From assembly GCA_036785705.1 (NCBI GenBank), contig JAWUZG010000004.1, forward strand, positions 9,458,501 through 9,522,500: 64,000 bases of DNA, given 5' to 3'. This stretch comes from Acanthornis magna (Eukaryota; Chordata; Aves; Passeriformes; Acanthizidae). The notes under the pieces are model-generated. The model searched no databases and was not told where the DNA came from. It saw only the letters and a list, made by a program, of their open reading frames with translations. This document shows, piece after piece, positions 1 through 13,729 of this stretch; within the stretch, counting starts at the first letter, position 1; each line of letters opens with the position of its first letter. Both the position numbers and the translations under genes were made by a program.

Positions 1-1248
1 AAAGTTTTCACAAAAGTTTGGTTTTACAAGAAGGGATACAGGAGCTTCAGAAAAGGGTGCAGACTAATGAATTTTAAGAGATACCTCCTTCCTATATAAA
101 ATAAGATACACAGCCCAAAAGGGACTGATACTTAACTCCTGTTTTTAGTAGCTTTCCATTCAGTGAGATAGGTTTTGGAAATACTGCTGTTATTCCAGTC
201 CCCCTTCTTGCAGCATGTAATGAATATATCTGAACATCATGGTTACTTCAGGCACCCAACTTCTGATTGGGGATCTAGCCTTATTTCTGTAAATGATGTT
301 CACAGAAAAGTATCATTTGTGTAGCTATCACCAGTACACTTAGGTGGTAGTGCCTGTGCACACAGTTCATTTTGCTTCTGTTTGCATTATGGTGGGATTC
401 ATCTTGTCTGACTTCTAATTGTATAACAAATCTAATCTGCTTCCCTGGGTTCATGATTTACTCCACCATGAAGAAAACATGGTGTTTTAAGCTGGTTACC
501 AAAGCTGAACAACACAGTTTGGTGAGATGCATACTACATCCAGTGAAGAGTATGATTCAGTGTGATCCGTATTTTTCACTTTCCCTGTGAAGAGCACTAT
601 CCAGTCCATATTTCTCACTGAAGTCGAGAGAAGGGTTTTAAGGTTATGTATTTCTTGAAGTGAAGGTATTATTTGAATAGTGCACATGGGCACAAAAATG
701 TATGTGCACAGTTGCCTTTGGGAAAGTCTTCTTTAGATTATGACTCAAATTCAAAGGCTTCCAAATCAGCAAAAAGAGTATTATTGACTTTTTATTAAAT
801 TTTGATCTGGCCATCAGCTATCTATTTTAGTAAGACGGTGCAATGAAACATCAGTTACTTTGTTTTGGTGCTGTTCCAAGTATTTCTGTTTCTCCTCAGC
901 ACTGCATGTTCCTTGGTACCTTGTTCTGTGAATGGTAGTACAGGCCATTCACATTACAGCATAAAAATGTTTCTTTTGCCTCTCTGGTAAAAGGTGTGTG
1001 TCTATAGCAGTATGAATTTTCAGTCAGTCGTCAGATGGTTTTACTTTCACCGTGGCAAAAATACAGGTCAAAATATCAGTGACATGCTCATGTTATCACG
1101 AAGAGAATTTGAAATTGCCTTCAGTTTGTGACAACAGTTCCCTGAAACATGGATGCTGTTGAAGTCTGTGGCATCCAGAGCAGCAGGAGGTAGGCTGTGT
1201 ACAAGTTGCAAAGCCCTAGTCATCTCCCATATTTTTAACAACTGCCAG
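1..1248. other. Non-coding, AT-rich, no recognisable element
   Basis: Ordinary AT-rich, CpG-poor sequence. The frames that stay open run to at most about 85 codons, overlap on opposite strands, and show no domain or splice-site pattern. I see no repeat family and no RNA gene. Confidence 0.6.
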
Positions 1249-1321
1249 ATAAACAAACAAACAAACAAAAACAACAAAACCCCCAACCAAACAAAAACAA
1301 GCAATGAAACAAAACCCCCCA
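1249..1321. repeat. A/C-rich low-complexity tract, (CAAA)n-like
   Basis: The tract begins with several clean AAAC units and decays into mixed A runs broken by C runs, ending in six C's. It reads as a decayed tetranucleotide repeat. The open frames across it on both strands owe their length to the lack of stop codons in this composition and are not genes. Confidence 0.85.
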
Positions 1322-4300
1322 AATTAAATCTGCATCTGATAAGGACAGTAAACCTCGCCTATTGAAGTCTAATCTCTCTACTGTACAGGAGATGGCCTTT
1401 ACTATTTGAGATTTCATCTGTTTCATTGCAGAAAGCTGTTACATCTGTCAAACATTTCAGTTTGAAATGAACGCCTGATTTTTTGCCTTTGTATGCTACA
1501 AGAGCACCAGGTTGTCAATCAACAAAAGTACAAAATGAGACAGGATAGGTGATCCACTGCTGTGATTGGCATTTTATTTTTATTTTAAAACATCTTTTTT
1601 CTTCCACAAACTTAAAAATGGCAATATTTTTCTATAGTGGGGAAACAGATGGGAAACATGGATATAGCGAAAGGAGGCCACCCATGGTTCACCCCAGTCC
1701 TGTTTGTCTTGGCTTCTGATGCGCATTCTGTTGAGAGCACTGGTACAGTCCAGGTGGACAAATGGAGCTGTAGGTGACTATCTGTATGAATTTTGTGAAT
1801 GTCAATCCTGTGTGAATGAGATGAAAATATGAATGAGACTTACATACACTCAATTTTGTTATTCTTCACTTTTGTTGTAGTATTAATGCATTGCAACAAA
1901 CCTCATGCAGCCCATAGTATTTAACCAGTAGGGCAGGACCACTTCTGGGTGGGCTCTGTAGGCTTTCAAACTGCCTCCAGGCTAAGGGGTGGTCCAGAAC
2001 CTTCAGCAAGTAGTGTGAATCTTGTTAAAATTTCTGGGTTTTTGGTCTGCTTCCCTGCGTGTAAATCAGAACTTTTGTTTCTTAATATGATTTTTCAAAT
2101 TCTGGACTAAGAACTGGAAAAAAGCTTAGGTGCTTTTTGAGAGGTTTGATGCACTTCTGTGGTTCTGTGCTGTGTCTATTGATAGCATCCAGACTGAACA
2201 TCCCTGGATTTCATTATTACTCAGCTTTGCTGAAACTAGGCTTTGGCCTTCTGTGCTTTAGCAGTTGATTAAGAAATATTCTAATCCATCACAGAGTACC
2301 AAGAAACTAATGGCTTGTGAAGTATTTTAGTCTTCAAGCTTCCACTATAAATAATATGAAAAATTGTGTCATTTGGATGATGCTTAAATACATCTCTTTC
2401 TTTTATGAGATACTGTCTCTGTCCTTTCATGTTTCTCTTTTTAATCTCTTCTTTTATTCTCTGAGCACACTTATTTTTGTAAAACATATTTATGCACATA
2501 TTAGAAATCGGAGTTTTCCCCTCAAATAATAGTATCACAGTGCAGAAGTGGCACATTTTATGTACGATCTATTGTAGTACACCAACTTCTAACCACACAT
2601 TCCTTATGTCCATGCAAAGATTTTAATGAACTATCTTCTTTAAGATTCTTTAAGATTCAAAGATCTGAAGCATTATGCTGAATAGCTGCATAATATCGGA
2701 AGCCATCCTGTATCCATTGTATAAAACAAGTAGACAAAATAATTATTTCATATATGTTTTACTTGCTCACTTTTTTTCTTTTCTTTTTATAAGATCATTC
2801 ATACTTTTCTCTTATATGGCATAATGCATCCACAATTTGTAATAGGTGTACTGTCTCACAGACTTATGATAGAAAATTGATTCTGAAAACAAGAACAAAA
2901 AATGTAAATCACAAAGCAGAAGAGCGGAGAGATTGCAACTCAGTAACTGGATAGTGCTACTTGAATTCAGTAATTTGAAAGGGAGATTGGGATGAGAGAT
3001 GAAAACATTCATATACCTTTACATTTCAAAATGGTTTAAAGATGACTGAACTTGTAGGAAAACTTATTCTTTAATAAGAAAGCTGGCAGTGCTGCTGTGA
3101 TATACAGATTGTCAGTGATCCTTGAGTCTACTTCTTCAAAGCAGTTTGCTGAGCACTTTTCAGCAGAGCAGTTTCATTCAATGCCTGCTAAGCTTTATAG
3201 GTGGTACAGATCACCTCCAGACAAAGTACTTCTTGTTGTCATCTATGATATTTATCTGTCATAAGTATGTCACAGAAGTAATTCTCAATTTTAGAACTTT
3301 CATTCTTTGAATCAGTGGTGACCACATTAAAAAACATTCTGCATTCACTGTCTCACACTTGGTATTATTTAACATTTTAATGTCCTAGTGCTAAATAACA
3401 GTCTTAGTTGGGTTCAGCATTGTGGAATTTAATTTCAGTAAGCCTCTAGCTACTGAAAAGTGTTATGTCTTACATCCTGCTGTCCTCAGTAAAGGTAGTT
3501 GGGGGTCAGGAGAGCTCTCTGCACTGTGTGCTCCTGCTTGCTACTGCTCATGACATTTGGTATCTGATAGGGATGCTGTGATAGCACCTTCAATTAAAAG
3601 CCATAGGCAACAAGCATAACAAAGAGAATCCTTAAGACTGCTTAACATTATGCCATTGCCTTGACTTGAATAAAACCAGCATGAGAATAAATTGCCTGTG
3701 TTAGCTTAATTGTGATCTTCACCTAAGCACTACCCATGAGACCTTAGACCTAGCAGAAAACCCTAGCGAGATTATCGGGGGCTTTTTCTGAGATTGCTTG
3801 AATTTATCATATTTCTCCTAGAAAACACTGACACAATTCTATTCCAGCTTTAAAGCCTTAAGCTTTCGCTGCCTGTTTTGGGTTTTCATTACTTTTACGT
3901 CTACACCGTTACACAGCTAATGAAAAACCCCCAAAACCTGCATATCACTGCATGTAACACTGCTCTGCAGCTATATACCACCTCATTAGTTTTTTCAGTA
4001 GCAGAGATAAGTTAGCATTCTGTCATGAAATCTGAAATGCCACCACATCTCACTGAAGCTTATAAGCCATGCCATAGTAACTTTCACAAAGCGCATTAAC
4101 TCTTGCAACAGAAGAGTCAATCTTGTAAACACAAGGAAATCATATGGCTCTTTCTATCTGTGAAGCCAATTTGTTTGACATTTTCTCCTGTAAATTTTGC
4201 TGCTCTTAGAATTCTTTTGAAATACAAAGGGAGAAGTTTCAGTTTTGTCTTTTTCTGCACAATGCAATTGACTGAGGTAGACCTAATCTCATTTACATTT

Positions 4301-4440
4301 GGACTGTGCTGTACACTCATTGCTCTTTAAACATGATGTGCCTTTTTCTTATTTTTGTTAAGATCCTATCCTCAGTGAACAAAAATGTGTTATATATCAA
4401 GATTGCTATTTTGAGGTATCTGGCTAAATGTAAAATCATT
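1322..4440. other. Non-coding, no recognisable element
   Basis: AT-rich sequence without a supported gene or identified transposon. A small tandem duplication of a CTTTAAGATT-type unit lies near 2638-2658. Open frames reach about 90 codons, have no recognisable product and overlap each other on opposite strands. Confidence 0.55.
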
Positions 4441-5000
4441 GTGGAGACAAGAAGCAGGTATTTTGTACCTTGATGTAGCTGGTCGAGGTCAGCCCGGAAC
4501 AATACACTTGGGGTCGATCTCTACTGGCTATGTACTGGTAAAGCTACAATACCTTATCATTAGTGGGATTTTACACTGCCTTACCTATTTCAGTGTGAAA
4601 TCAAGCTGCACTATCTTGCAGTGAGGTGCCTTTGAGGATATGAATTATGTGTGTACTTACTCTAGGTCCTTTAACACTTCTAAAGTGATGCAAAGTGAGT
4701 CTGTCCTGCTGTCTGGCAAAACCATACAATTTGGTCCTGTGGTCGAATTAAAGTCCTTGGACTTTCATATATAATACTGATGGTATTAGCAGAGGTACCC
4801 CTAAGAGTTCCTGCCAGGCTTGCATCACCATCTGGTATAATTCCAATGCATTTTCATACATCTTCAGCGTTGGTGTTACTGTTCTGCAAACTATGCTTGA
4901 TTGCCAATGATTGCAGCTGCATACAATGGCTGTAACTCAGTCACCACCCAAGGTGGAGTAATATGAATTGCCAAAATCAAACATTAATTCAGCACAGGCC
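4441..5000. other. Non-coding block with a few CpGs and a SOX-like site
   Basis: This stretch has several CpGs (around 4484-4516 and 4867) in an otherwise CpG-poor neighbourhood. Near 4920 it has an ACAATGG SOX-type core next to a CAGCTG E-box. That is compatible with an old enhancer or an unrecognised ancient repeat, but it is weak. No coding potential was seen. Confidence 0.2.
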
Positions 5001-8000
5001 ATTACATCGTGATGGTGATGGTATAGATGTGCCTGTGTTCAATTTTTACTAAAGTAAAACACATTATTTTATAGGAGGTGTGATCAGAATAAAACATTTT
5101 ATCCATGGTCTACTCCATATTGGCAATAAATGAGTAGACTAGGAAAAAATGTCTGTTCCTTTGAAAGTGAAGTAAACAGTCCTGGGTATGAGTTGCTTTC
5201 TCCAAATTTTTTTGTTCAGATGATTGAGTCTGCCTGCTCCTAAGAATGCACTTGAGTGTATGTCTTCCACATTTTTTGAAAGTTTCTCCTGAAACTGTCA
5301 ATAGGTTTGGGGTTTATATATCTTAAAATGTTCCTTTGTATTGTCTCATCTCTTTATTTTTGAACTAAACTCAATTACCTTTTTAGATATTTTCTACTTC
5401 TGAACTTCATAGGTAATTTGCTTGCCTCATATACTGCACAGCTGTTCCACCCATCCTCTCAATTTCAATGTCCTTCTATTAGTATTATTTTCCCCCACCA
5501 ACCTACCTACAAGGCCACATATTCGATGCAGCTAGTAGTTACTCAGTGTGAGACATTTCCCATTCACATGTGATACCTGCTGGCTGCTGCTTCCAATTAT
5601 GCCATATGCTGGAAAGCTGAGCTGTTGAAGTATTGGAGTCAATGTTATAATCAAACTAGTTAAGAAGTAGCAGTGTGTCTCATAAAGGGTTCTGGACAAT
5701 GTCTGATTTCTGCCATAAGCAAAATACTGACAAGTCCTGCTTTGTTTTGCTGCTTTTTCAGGTGGCAGAGAGCTAGACATACATTCATTATATTGTAAAA
5801 TCATAACCTTCGAGATCTTGCTGAATCTGCCCTACAGCTATTTATCACATGATTGCAGGGTATGAAAATAACATTCTTCCTTCTACTAGGAATATGTTGC
5901 TAACCTTGGGGCAAGATAGTGCATAATTTTATGTGTGCCTAGTCTTGCTGTTATATATAGACTATTTTGAGATGAATCAGTATTATCATTTCCCAGAATT
6001 TAGCTCTAGTGCTTTAGCAGAGCCAAAGAGATTTCATATACTTAGGCTCTTGGCTGCAATAGTAACCAGGGATCTCAAGTTTGAGTCACATTTATATTAA
6101 TGCCATTTTATAGTCATGGACAAAGGCCAAAATGATGCAAATATCATTTACTCCCAAGTTAATTTTTTTTTTAGGTGAGGGCTGCATGTAGTGGTCTCTA
6201 AGTAAAGGCTATCTGAACCCAATTCTTATTTCATATCCATTAATTTTGTATTTGTGAAATTACAGCTGTTTCCCTGATGGTTTTGCTTGTAATCAGGAGT
6301 TGAATCTGTCTCCTCATGTTTGTGCAATAATACCTCCTTCTTCCTCCCAAGAACAGGCTGAACGAGGCTCAAAGATCTCTAAGACTTTTTTCTCTCCTGT
6401 GGCACCCATCCTTCTCTTGCAGCTACTTGGGTAATATCTGAGTTTAAACAAGAAGCATTAATTCACTTTAAATAGCAAGACTTACGGAAGCTGAAGCTCA
6501 GTCCCTTTTCACAATTACCAGTTTAACCTCTGAGCTGCCAATCAGATGCTTTTATAAGCGTATTTGTACTATAGCTGTGTACCAAATATGTAGCTCTGTC
6601 TTCTTGTGTTGCTTTATTTGCAGGGTGACCTGCAGGGAGTAGTTTTAAGTGCATAGAAATAATCTCTCCTCCTACTGCATAGACATTGTCATGGCCCACT
6701 ATTGAGCTACTTATGCATGTAGACAACGTTTTTTAGTGTTGTCTAAAGATAAACATTTCCGGAGTAAAATTTCCAAGCTATGTAAATTGAGTTTCAGGTT
6801 TATGTATCTGTGATACTTCAACATCTTAAGAACAGCAGGAGAGCATGAAATTAACAGAAAAAGATTGGAGGTGGATACTGATGAAAACAGTTGAATAGGC
6901 AAATCAGTCTACATCCACTGTTTTAAGAAATTAAATACTTCTGAGTTTAGTTGTTATGATAGTCTGTGCCCTTAACAGAAACACATACAGTTATAAAATA
7001 GATGTTATTTTCTAATCACGGGGGACAAAATAATCGCATTTCTAGTCCATGGGTCTGTGATATTTTTAAGTAGTTTAGCACAATGGTAAAATGCCTTATA
7101 CTTAATCCAAACCCACTGGAGCTTCAGATTATGCTGTTCCAGCTTGCTGTGTGAATTTTCTTCAGGGGATTCCTAGTTGATTAAAGCTTGATAAAAATCG
7201 ACATTGGGAAGGGAGAAGTTTGTTTTTATTCTCTTCTGTATTGAGTTAGCTGTCCCAAAATATAGGTATAAAAGCAGCAGTCCACTTTTTCAGACTTAGC
7301 TGAGGCAAACACAACAATTTTAAATTCTGCAGAACATACTTGGGCAAAGTGCCCATTTATTTTATTGAGAATTTTGCCTGATTAAGAACTGTTTCCTCCT
7401 TATCTCTAAGTTTCTTGGACAAACTGTGTTGACTGTGATCCAGTAAAGTAGAGCAAGCTTCTTAATCTGGCACATTAAATAAAAGCTCAGCTGGGAAAGG
7501 AATGCAGTATTTTGTCTTTGCATTTCAATTGAGTTGAAACTTCTTATTTTAAGCTTAGACTGGGAGAATCATCTTCAAACAATGTAACATCATTCACAAA
7601 GTCAGGTGATAGATGCTTGGAATGAATACAAGTGTATGATGAGGCACATCTTTCCTGTTAATAAAAACAAAAATAAATAAGTACAGCATTCAGACTTCCT
7701 TATTCAGTTCTGTCAAGTAATTCTGTTTTGACTTCAGTGCTCCTGCTGTTTTGAGTCATGAACCTTTCTTTTAACACAGACAGGGTATTATCCTAATCTG
7801 CATGCTGGGAAAAAGTCCAGTTGAGAGTGGCTGAAAGTCTGAAAGAAGTTTCACTCTTGACCACATCCCTGTTTTGAACCAAGATTGCTAATGTAGGAAG
7901 GCTTTCTATTTCTAGAGTAGTGGAGAGGGTCTTGCACCTCTTTCTCAAAACTTTTTTTTCTCTCATTTTGCTTCCTTTTCTCTGGGAAAATTGCTTATAT

Positions 8001-8978
8001 TTCTGCCAGTGTAATAATGAAAGGAGTTACACTTTTTATTTCTAAAACAAATAATGATATTTTTTTCCACTTCTACTGAGACTTCAAGCTCTGCCAAAAA
8101 TCTGAATAGAAATCACCAACTGTTCTGTAATTCTTTAAGAAATTACCATTGAATACACACACTGTGGTTCAAAATGCAGTAAATATGTAAAACTTCAGCA
8201 AGAAAAATCTAGCACAAATCATAAACAAGTAACTGATGTAAGTACTAGTATACTTTTGTTTTAATGCATATAAATTATGAAACATAAATACACTGTCAGT
8301 AATCCCATGAGTGATTTAGTTTACCGTTTTATCACATGTTGAATGAGGGGAGGCTGCATGTACACTGAATGCTTGTAAGCTAATTTATCTCACAGGAGTA
8401 CCGACAATAGTCAGTTTAATATACAGAAGTACTTGTTAAGAAGCTTACCAAAACAATATGGTGGGTTTAGACTAAAATCGTACCAGAAGGTCCATCCTTC
8501 AGTTCTCTGAATCATAAGAAGAAACAGATTGCTTCAAACGGAAGACGAGAAGTAACATAATCTAACCAATCTGCACTTTGGCAGAGTCAGCATAGGATGG
8601 CTGAGGTTTCTCGCTTATTCTGAGCTAACGTAGTTATTTGGACAATGCTGAAGAACTGATCATATTAATTGAGAATATGTTTTTCTGAAAAGCAAAAGTC
8701 TCTCTAGGTGGGTCTTTATCGGTGGGTAGTTACATAATGCCCCTCCAGGTCAACCAGGGTGAACCAGTTGATGGCATCAGCCCTCACTTGCGAACTACAG
8801 TATTTAAGAGAGCACTGGAAAAAAATAGATACCTGCTTCCTTCACAGTTTTTACTACTTCCCCTGAAGCCTTCTGTCCATGATTCTTCTTGAGCTTTGAA
8901 GTCCATGAAGTTTTTCTTCTGGGGCTTGGGAACTGTCACTTTTTAGAAATTTATTGATTGAAATTTTGTGACCCCTGC
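5001..8978. other. Non-coding, no recognisable element
   Basis: Long AT-rich stretch with no supported gene, RNA or named repeat. The longest open frame is about 90 codons on the minus strand near 5532-5804; its product is unrecognisable and has no convincing splice sites. Confidence 0.55.
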
Positions 8979-8994
8979 TTTTTTTTTTTTTTTT
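8979..8994. repeat. Poly-T tract (16 T)
   Basis: Uninterrupted run of 16 T following CCCCTGC. No target-site duplication or pseudogene body was recognised on either side, so it is called a simple homopolymer and not a minus-strand retrocopy tail. Confidence 0.9.
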
Positions 8995-9481
8995 GCTGAT
9001 GCTAGAGGCTTAGCTTTTTTGATTCTTTAAGGCACTTTGGCTTTTCTTCCTATTTTCTTCCTACCCAACCAAAGGTAGTAACAGTACTCTTACTTTTCTC
9101 TTACCCTGACTGCAGGCTTTACTTTTTTTTCACCTTTGTGTTACTTCACAGGAGAATGAGCAAATACTCCCATGGAGTAACCATTATCTGTTATGAAGTG
9201 AATCATGCATCTGTTGCATGTTACTGGCTTGTGCTGTTTTATCAACAGTTAGGATTAACTATGTAGGCTTAATTAGCATTTTGGTTTTGGAATTTTAAAC
9301 TCTAAAGATTTCCTGTTCCCTAAACCAGTGTATTTAATTCTGTATAAAGGACAGCTCTTTCAAACAGAAAAGGCTAAAGTACTTACATGAGATATAATGT
9401 TGCAGAGCTCCTGAAAAATAAAATTTTAAAAAATTATTTATAGTGGTATACATAGAAGTGTATATATATAATAGTTGATAT
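8995..9481. other. Non-coding, AT-rich
   Basis: T- and A-rich sequence with a short TATATATA run near 9462-9470. No gene or named repeat was seen before the MIR relic that follows. Confidence 0.55.
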
Positions 9482-9630
9482 AATTTTAAGTGCTTTAGAA
9501 TACCGAAATATAATTCTTGCTGTTTCAGTAAAGGGTAAACTGAGGCATAGAGAAATAACATCTTAAAGGTGACATTATTTTCAAAGTAAATGGTAGAACA
9601 TGGATTTAAAACGATGTCATATGCAGTAGG
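9482..9630 (-). repeat. MIR-type (CORE-SINE) relic, antisense
   Basis: Read on the plus strand, the order of landmarks follows a reverse-complemented MIR. An AAGTGCTTTAGAATA-like piece near 9488 comes first, then AAACTGAGGCATAGAGA at 9537-9553. After that come a degraded counterpart of the AGGTGACA segment and a TGGTAGAACATGGATTTAAA stretch matching the usual region ending in GGGATTTGAAC. The copy is heavily diverged, as expected for an element that stopped moving deep in amniote history. The assignment is by eye from family knowledge; an AmnSINE or another CORE-SINE is the alternative. Confidence 0.65.
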
Positions 9631-12600
9631 ACTTATACAGACGAGTAAAATTGAATTAGATATAGAATGTTGATGCCTTCATGGAGGAAAACATAGCAGT
9701 TTTAGAACGCTGGGATGCCAGTACCACATCAGCAGCTATTTGCATATTATTGTTAGGGACAGCTATTCTGGAGACAATTCAGTGAATCAGAGCTGTTTGA
9801 TTAATCAAATCAAGTCTCTGTTGTAGCAATGCAAAGAGGTTATTTCTGCTGGCAATCTGATTTGAAATCAAATGTTTATGGATTAATGAACACAAATCAA
9901 TTGCTTCTAAGCCCCTTTTCAAGCAAAATCTTAGGTCTTTAGAAATGTAGCTAAGTAGGGAATGATTAGCCTGGTCTGACAGCACAAGTGAGAATTTATC
10001 CTCTCAAAATACACTCTTTACAATTAAAGAAAATCCAAGCAATTAAAAGCAGCCAAAACAAAGCAAAGAACAAAAGTTGCACATTGTGTTTGCTATTTTA
10101 TTAACATATGGTAATGTAAGCAATCTGCAATCATAGTTACATCGCATTCTAATTGAACAATAAACTTAACAGAGTTATTTAATATCAACTGAAGATCTGT
10201 CCCCCAATATATGTTTTGAAAAACAGTCCAGTCCTCATCTCAAGATGACCCTTGCACTTTAATGTATTGAAAAAAAAAAGAGTATTCTTTCTTTCTTAGC
10301 AGTTGTTGTTCATTAGATTATCTTTAAAAAATGTGAACAGTGTGCATATTGTAAAAAGAAGTGTGTAATCCATTTGAGCATAAAGGAAAGTTCTGCTTTT
10401 ACAGGAATTGACTCAAATAATTCAGGTACAATTTTGCGTTCCCTTTGGTCTCCTCTCCAAGAGGGCTCTGCTTTGGTTAGATACTAAATTAGTTATATCT
10501 AAATGCCACCTTTGTTTCTGCCTCCACTGAGCTTAACAGTTAATATTCCAAGCTAGAATAAAGAAATTCTTGCTTTCATATTTTATCCCATCCTCATGGT
10601 GCAGTAGTCCAATAAGAAGCATGTAGTTCTTACCGAGTTAAGCAAGTAGAAGCACTTCTCTGAAGAAAATTGGCTGGCTTTCACACACACAGAAAAAATC
10701 ATCAGTTAAAAATGGAAAAAGCTGGAAATTAACATCTTCCTCTTGTTGAAGGTGCATATTAAACTGCTTCCGATTTGACTTTCCCTTTATTTGTTCAAAG
10801 ATGATCATCATTATTTTACAATTATGTTTTCACTTTCTAAGGTAACAGTGATAGCCTTACCTACTTGGGCTTGTTTTTGGAAAACTTGACTATGTGTAAC
10901 TTTTGATCTAAAAGTAGCTGTACTGGCTTCTGTGTGCAATGTAGCTGAATCTTAATTTCATGGAGGATAAAATTTTTATCAGAACAGTTTAGGGTTAGCA
11001 AAAGATTTGTATTAAAATTTCTGGGAATTTTACATTTGATACAAAGCGATTTTGAAAAGCCTACACTTCTGTCTCATGTTGATCTCATAAGGATCACAGA
11101 ACTATATCCTAAGGGTGTTGTCTGCTATTGCACTTGAAAGGTGATTTAATCTGGACGTTAAAATATTTTAAATGGAAACATTAGTGATGACAGTCGTTAA
11201 TCTGAAAAAAACTCCAACCCAACACCAAAACAAAAACAGCAAAACATCAGCCACACTGTCTTAAAACTTTAGGAGGGAGATGCTGTTTTGTGCACGGAGA
11301 AACTCCATGAACTGGCCTCTTTGATGGAGTTTCATACTATGTCACCATCTCAAAGTCATGATTTTTTTAGTTTGTAGTAGTGAATGATATCTTTTAGCTG
11401 CTTACTTTAGTAATATTAATTTTGGTTGGTTGGCTGGTTTTCTAGTTATTTTGGTTGCATTAGTTTAGCTGGACCTAAATAATTCAAGCAAGGAGAATAT
11501 GAAGCCAGTCATGGTGTTGCCTTGTGACTATGCACGTGCATGTACAGATATGAGAACAAATATATACATGTGCTTGTATGTACAGGATTACATACACCTA
11601 TTGAAATTCTGAGAATTCTGCTTCAGTCATGATGGTGGCCAAAGGTACATTATTCATGTTGTCTAACAACATGCACTGTTATGTAGTTAATAGCTAAAGA
11701 GTCATAGGAAGGAAATTCAAAGTAGTTTTCAACACTTTTCATGAAGACCAACATTACTTCTCTTGTGAATAACCCAAAGCTACTTTAGGTTGTCTAGTTG
11801 AGAAGTCAGCCAAGTCCTCATGCAGTACTGGAAAATCTCTTTGTTTATGAACACAGCTGAGTATCTAATTTCATGAAATTTGAAGATTTATTTTAGAGAA
11901 TAAACAAAAATGCCAAGTGTTACAATGAGCCATCTGAAAATCCAGTGCAATTGCAGTCCAAATCAATGTGAAGCTTTTCCCACAGAGACCTGTGGCATAT
12001 ATGCATTAAACACATTCTGTAGGAATACCTTTAAACAATAGCATGATAGAAGGCAGACAAGATGAACAAGTTCTTCCTTGGCAAGCAGTTCCCTGGCTAA
12101 ATTCCTGTTGCTGACAGTCTAAATGAGAACAAAACCACATAGGGACATCACTAAGGTATCAGTGATATGATAGGAGAGAGTTTCTAACTGGAAGAGATCA
12201 CGAGGCATCTCCACATGGATATTTCTGATTCCATTTGGGTTAGTTGTAATTTATTATTTGTTTCTTGATGTGAAAGTCCTCAGCATTGCAACCACTTGAA
12301 CCTTTGGTCCTGTGGGATCTGGACAGATATTTTCAAGATTTCAGTCGGGGAAGCACCATGCTGATACCAAGAGTGAGCTGTCAGGTGCAATTGCCTTGTG
12401 TAGGTGTGTAGAACTGTTGCACTGTGCTAGAAGATAAACTTGCCACCAGTTTGGCTTGTACAGTTGGCTGTGGCATGGTTGGGTGCTGCCTGTGCTATGA
12501 GAAGGCCTGTCCTGAGCATCTCCTTAGGCAAAGTCCATGTGTCAGTGTACTGTGGGCTAACAGTGCAGACTGGTGTGACGGGTTTTGCAGTACATGGTAT

Positions 12601-13729
12601 CTGCTACTACGAGTATGACCTTTAAAGAGTTGCGAGGGTCAGAATTAGACACCTAAACCTTCTGTTTCAGTCAAATTTCTCTGTCAGATATTGAATGTGT
12701 ATCCTTGCTCAGCATGCATTAAGATTTCTTGAACAAAATTTGTTGAGCCTTTTTAAGTGTTTTATCATAAGAGTATCCTGCTGTTTTCAACAGTGTTGCA
12801 AGGAGACATAGCTAGTATCACTGTAGGTGATTTCTGATTGTATTATAAGTGTTGAAATTCGACAGAAAAGTCTCAACTATTTTTAAAACTAGCAATAGAA
12901 AATTACTTTGTGTTGTCTTTAAGTGTGTTAAGTTTGGGTTAAGCTTCAGTAGTTTCATAAAGCTTAAATATGATCCTTCTGCAGAAAACTTCCCACATCT
13001 TATGCTCTGTGTACATCAAAACAAACAAAACTAGCTCAGTGATCTGGAGGCAGGATACACTGTACCCATGGGTGAGTGAGAGTGATTTATGCAACAGTAT
13101 GCTGAGATACATAAGTGATGGGTGGCAAGCATGTACATCATGTAATCACACTCGTGGCTATTGTTATAGTAGAAAGGATAAGATCTTGCTGGATTTCTGA
13201 AAAATGAGATAGTAGTGACAGGACAATGCTTCCAAAAAACAAGTCAGATCTGAGAAATAAAATGTTACAACAATAAACATCTGAGTTATCTAAGAAGAGC
13301 CTTATTTAAAATTTCCTCTATTTTGTGGTTGATTGTGAAGCTTTGGCTGTTTGGTTTTGGTTTTTTAATTTATTTCCTTATTTATTTACTCTTTTTCAGA
13401 ATTAAAATATCTAAATATTTATCAATTTTTTCTTAATTAATGACTGTGGTTGTATATGTCACTAAATACAGACCTTAGTACAACTAATGAGCAAACAAGC
13501 TTTTGTTTAAAGGCTTCACTAGGTAATCAATCAGAAATCCTGACTGGGAGCTTGTAGCTGTTACTTTTTCATGTCAGTAGAATTAAACCAAGGTTTACAG
13601 GTTTAAATTAATCAAGCTGATGAAAGACTGGGGTTTTTTTCATTTGTTTGTTTTCCTAAAAAGTAGATGAATTTGACTTCTGTCTACATGGGAAAAATAA
13701 TATAGGATAATATACATGATTAGAGATAG
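9631..13729. other. Non-coding, no recognisable gene
   Basis: AT-rich sequence with minor low-complexity patches: an A/C-rich patch near 11214-11246 and a TTGG-rich patch near 11421-11440. Two overlapping plus-strand frames near 12424-12625 stay open for about 60 codons, but their products are cysteine-rich, unrecognisable and without domain features. I treat them as chance. Confidence 0.55.

Noticed and set aside
5985..6100. Possible further MIR relic (GTATTATCATTTCCCAGAAT)
   Set aside because: Only one short landmark is present and the following segment does not continue the expected order.
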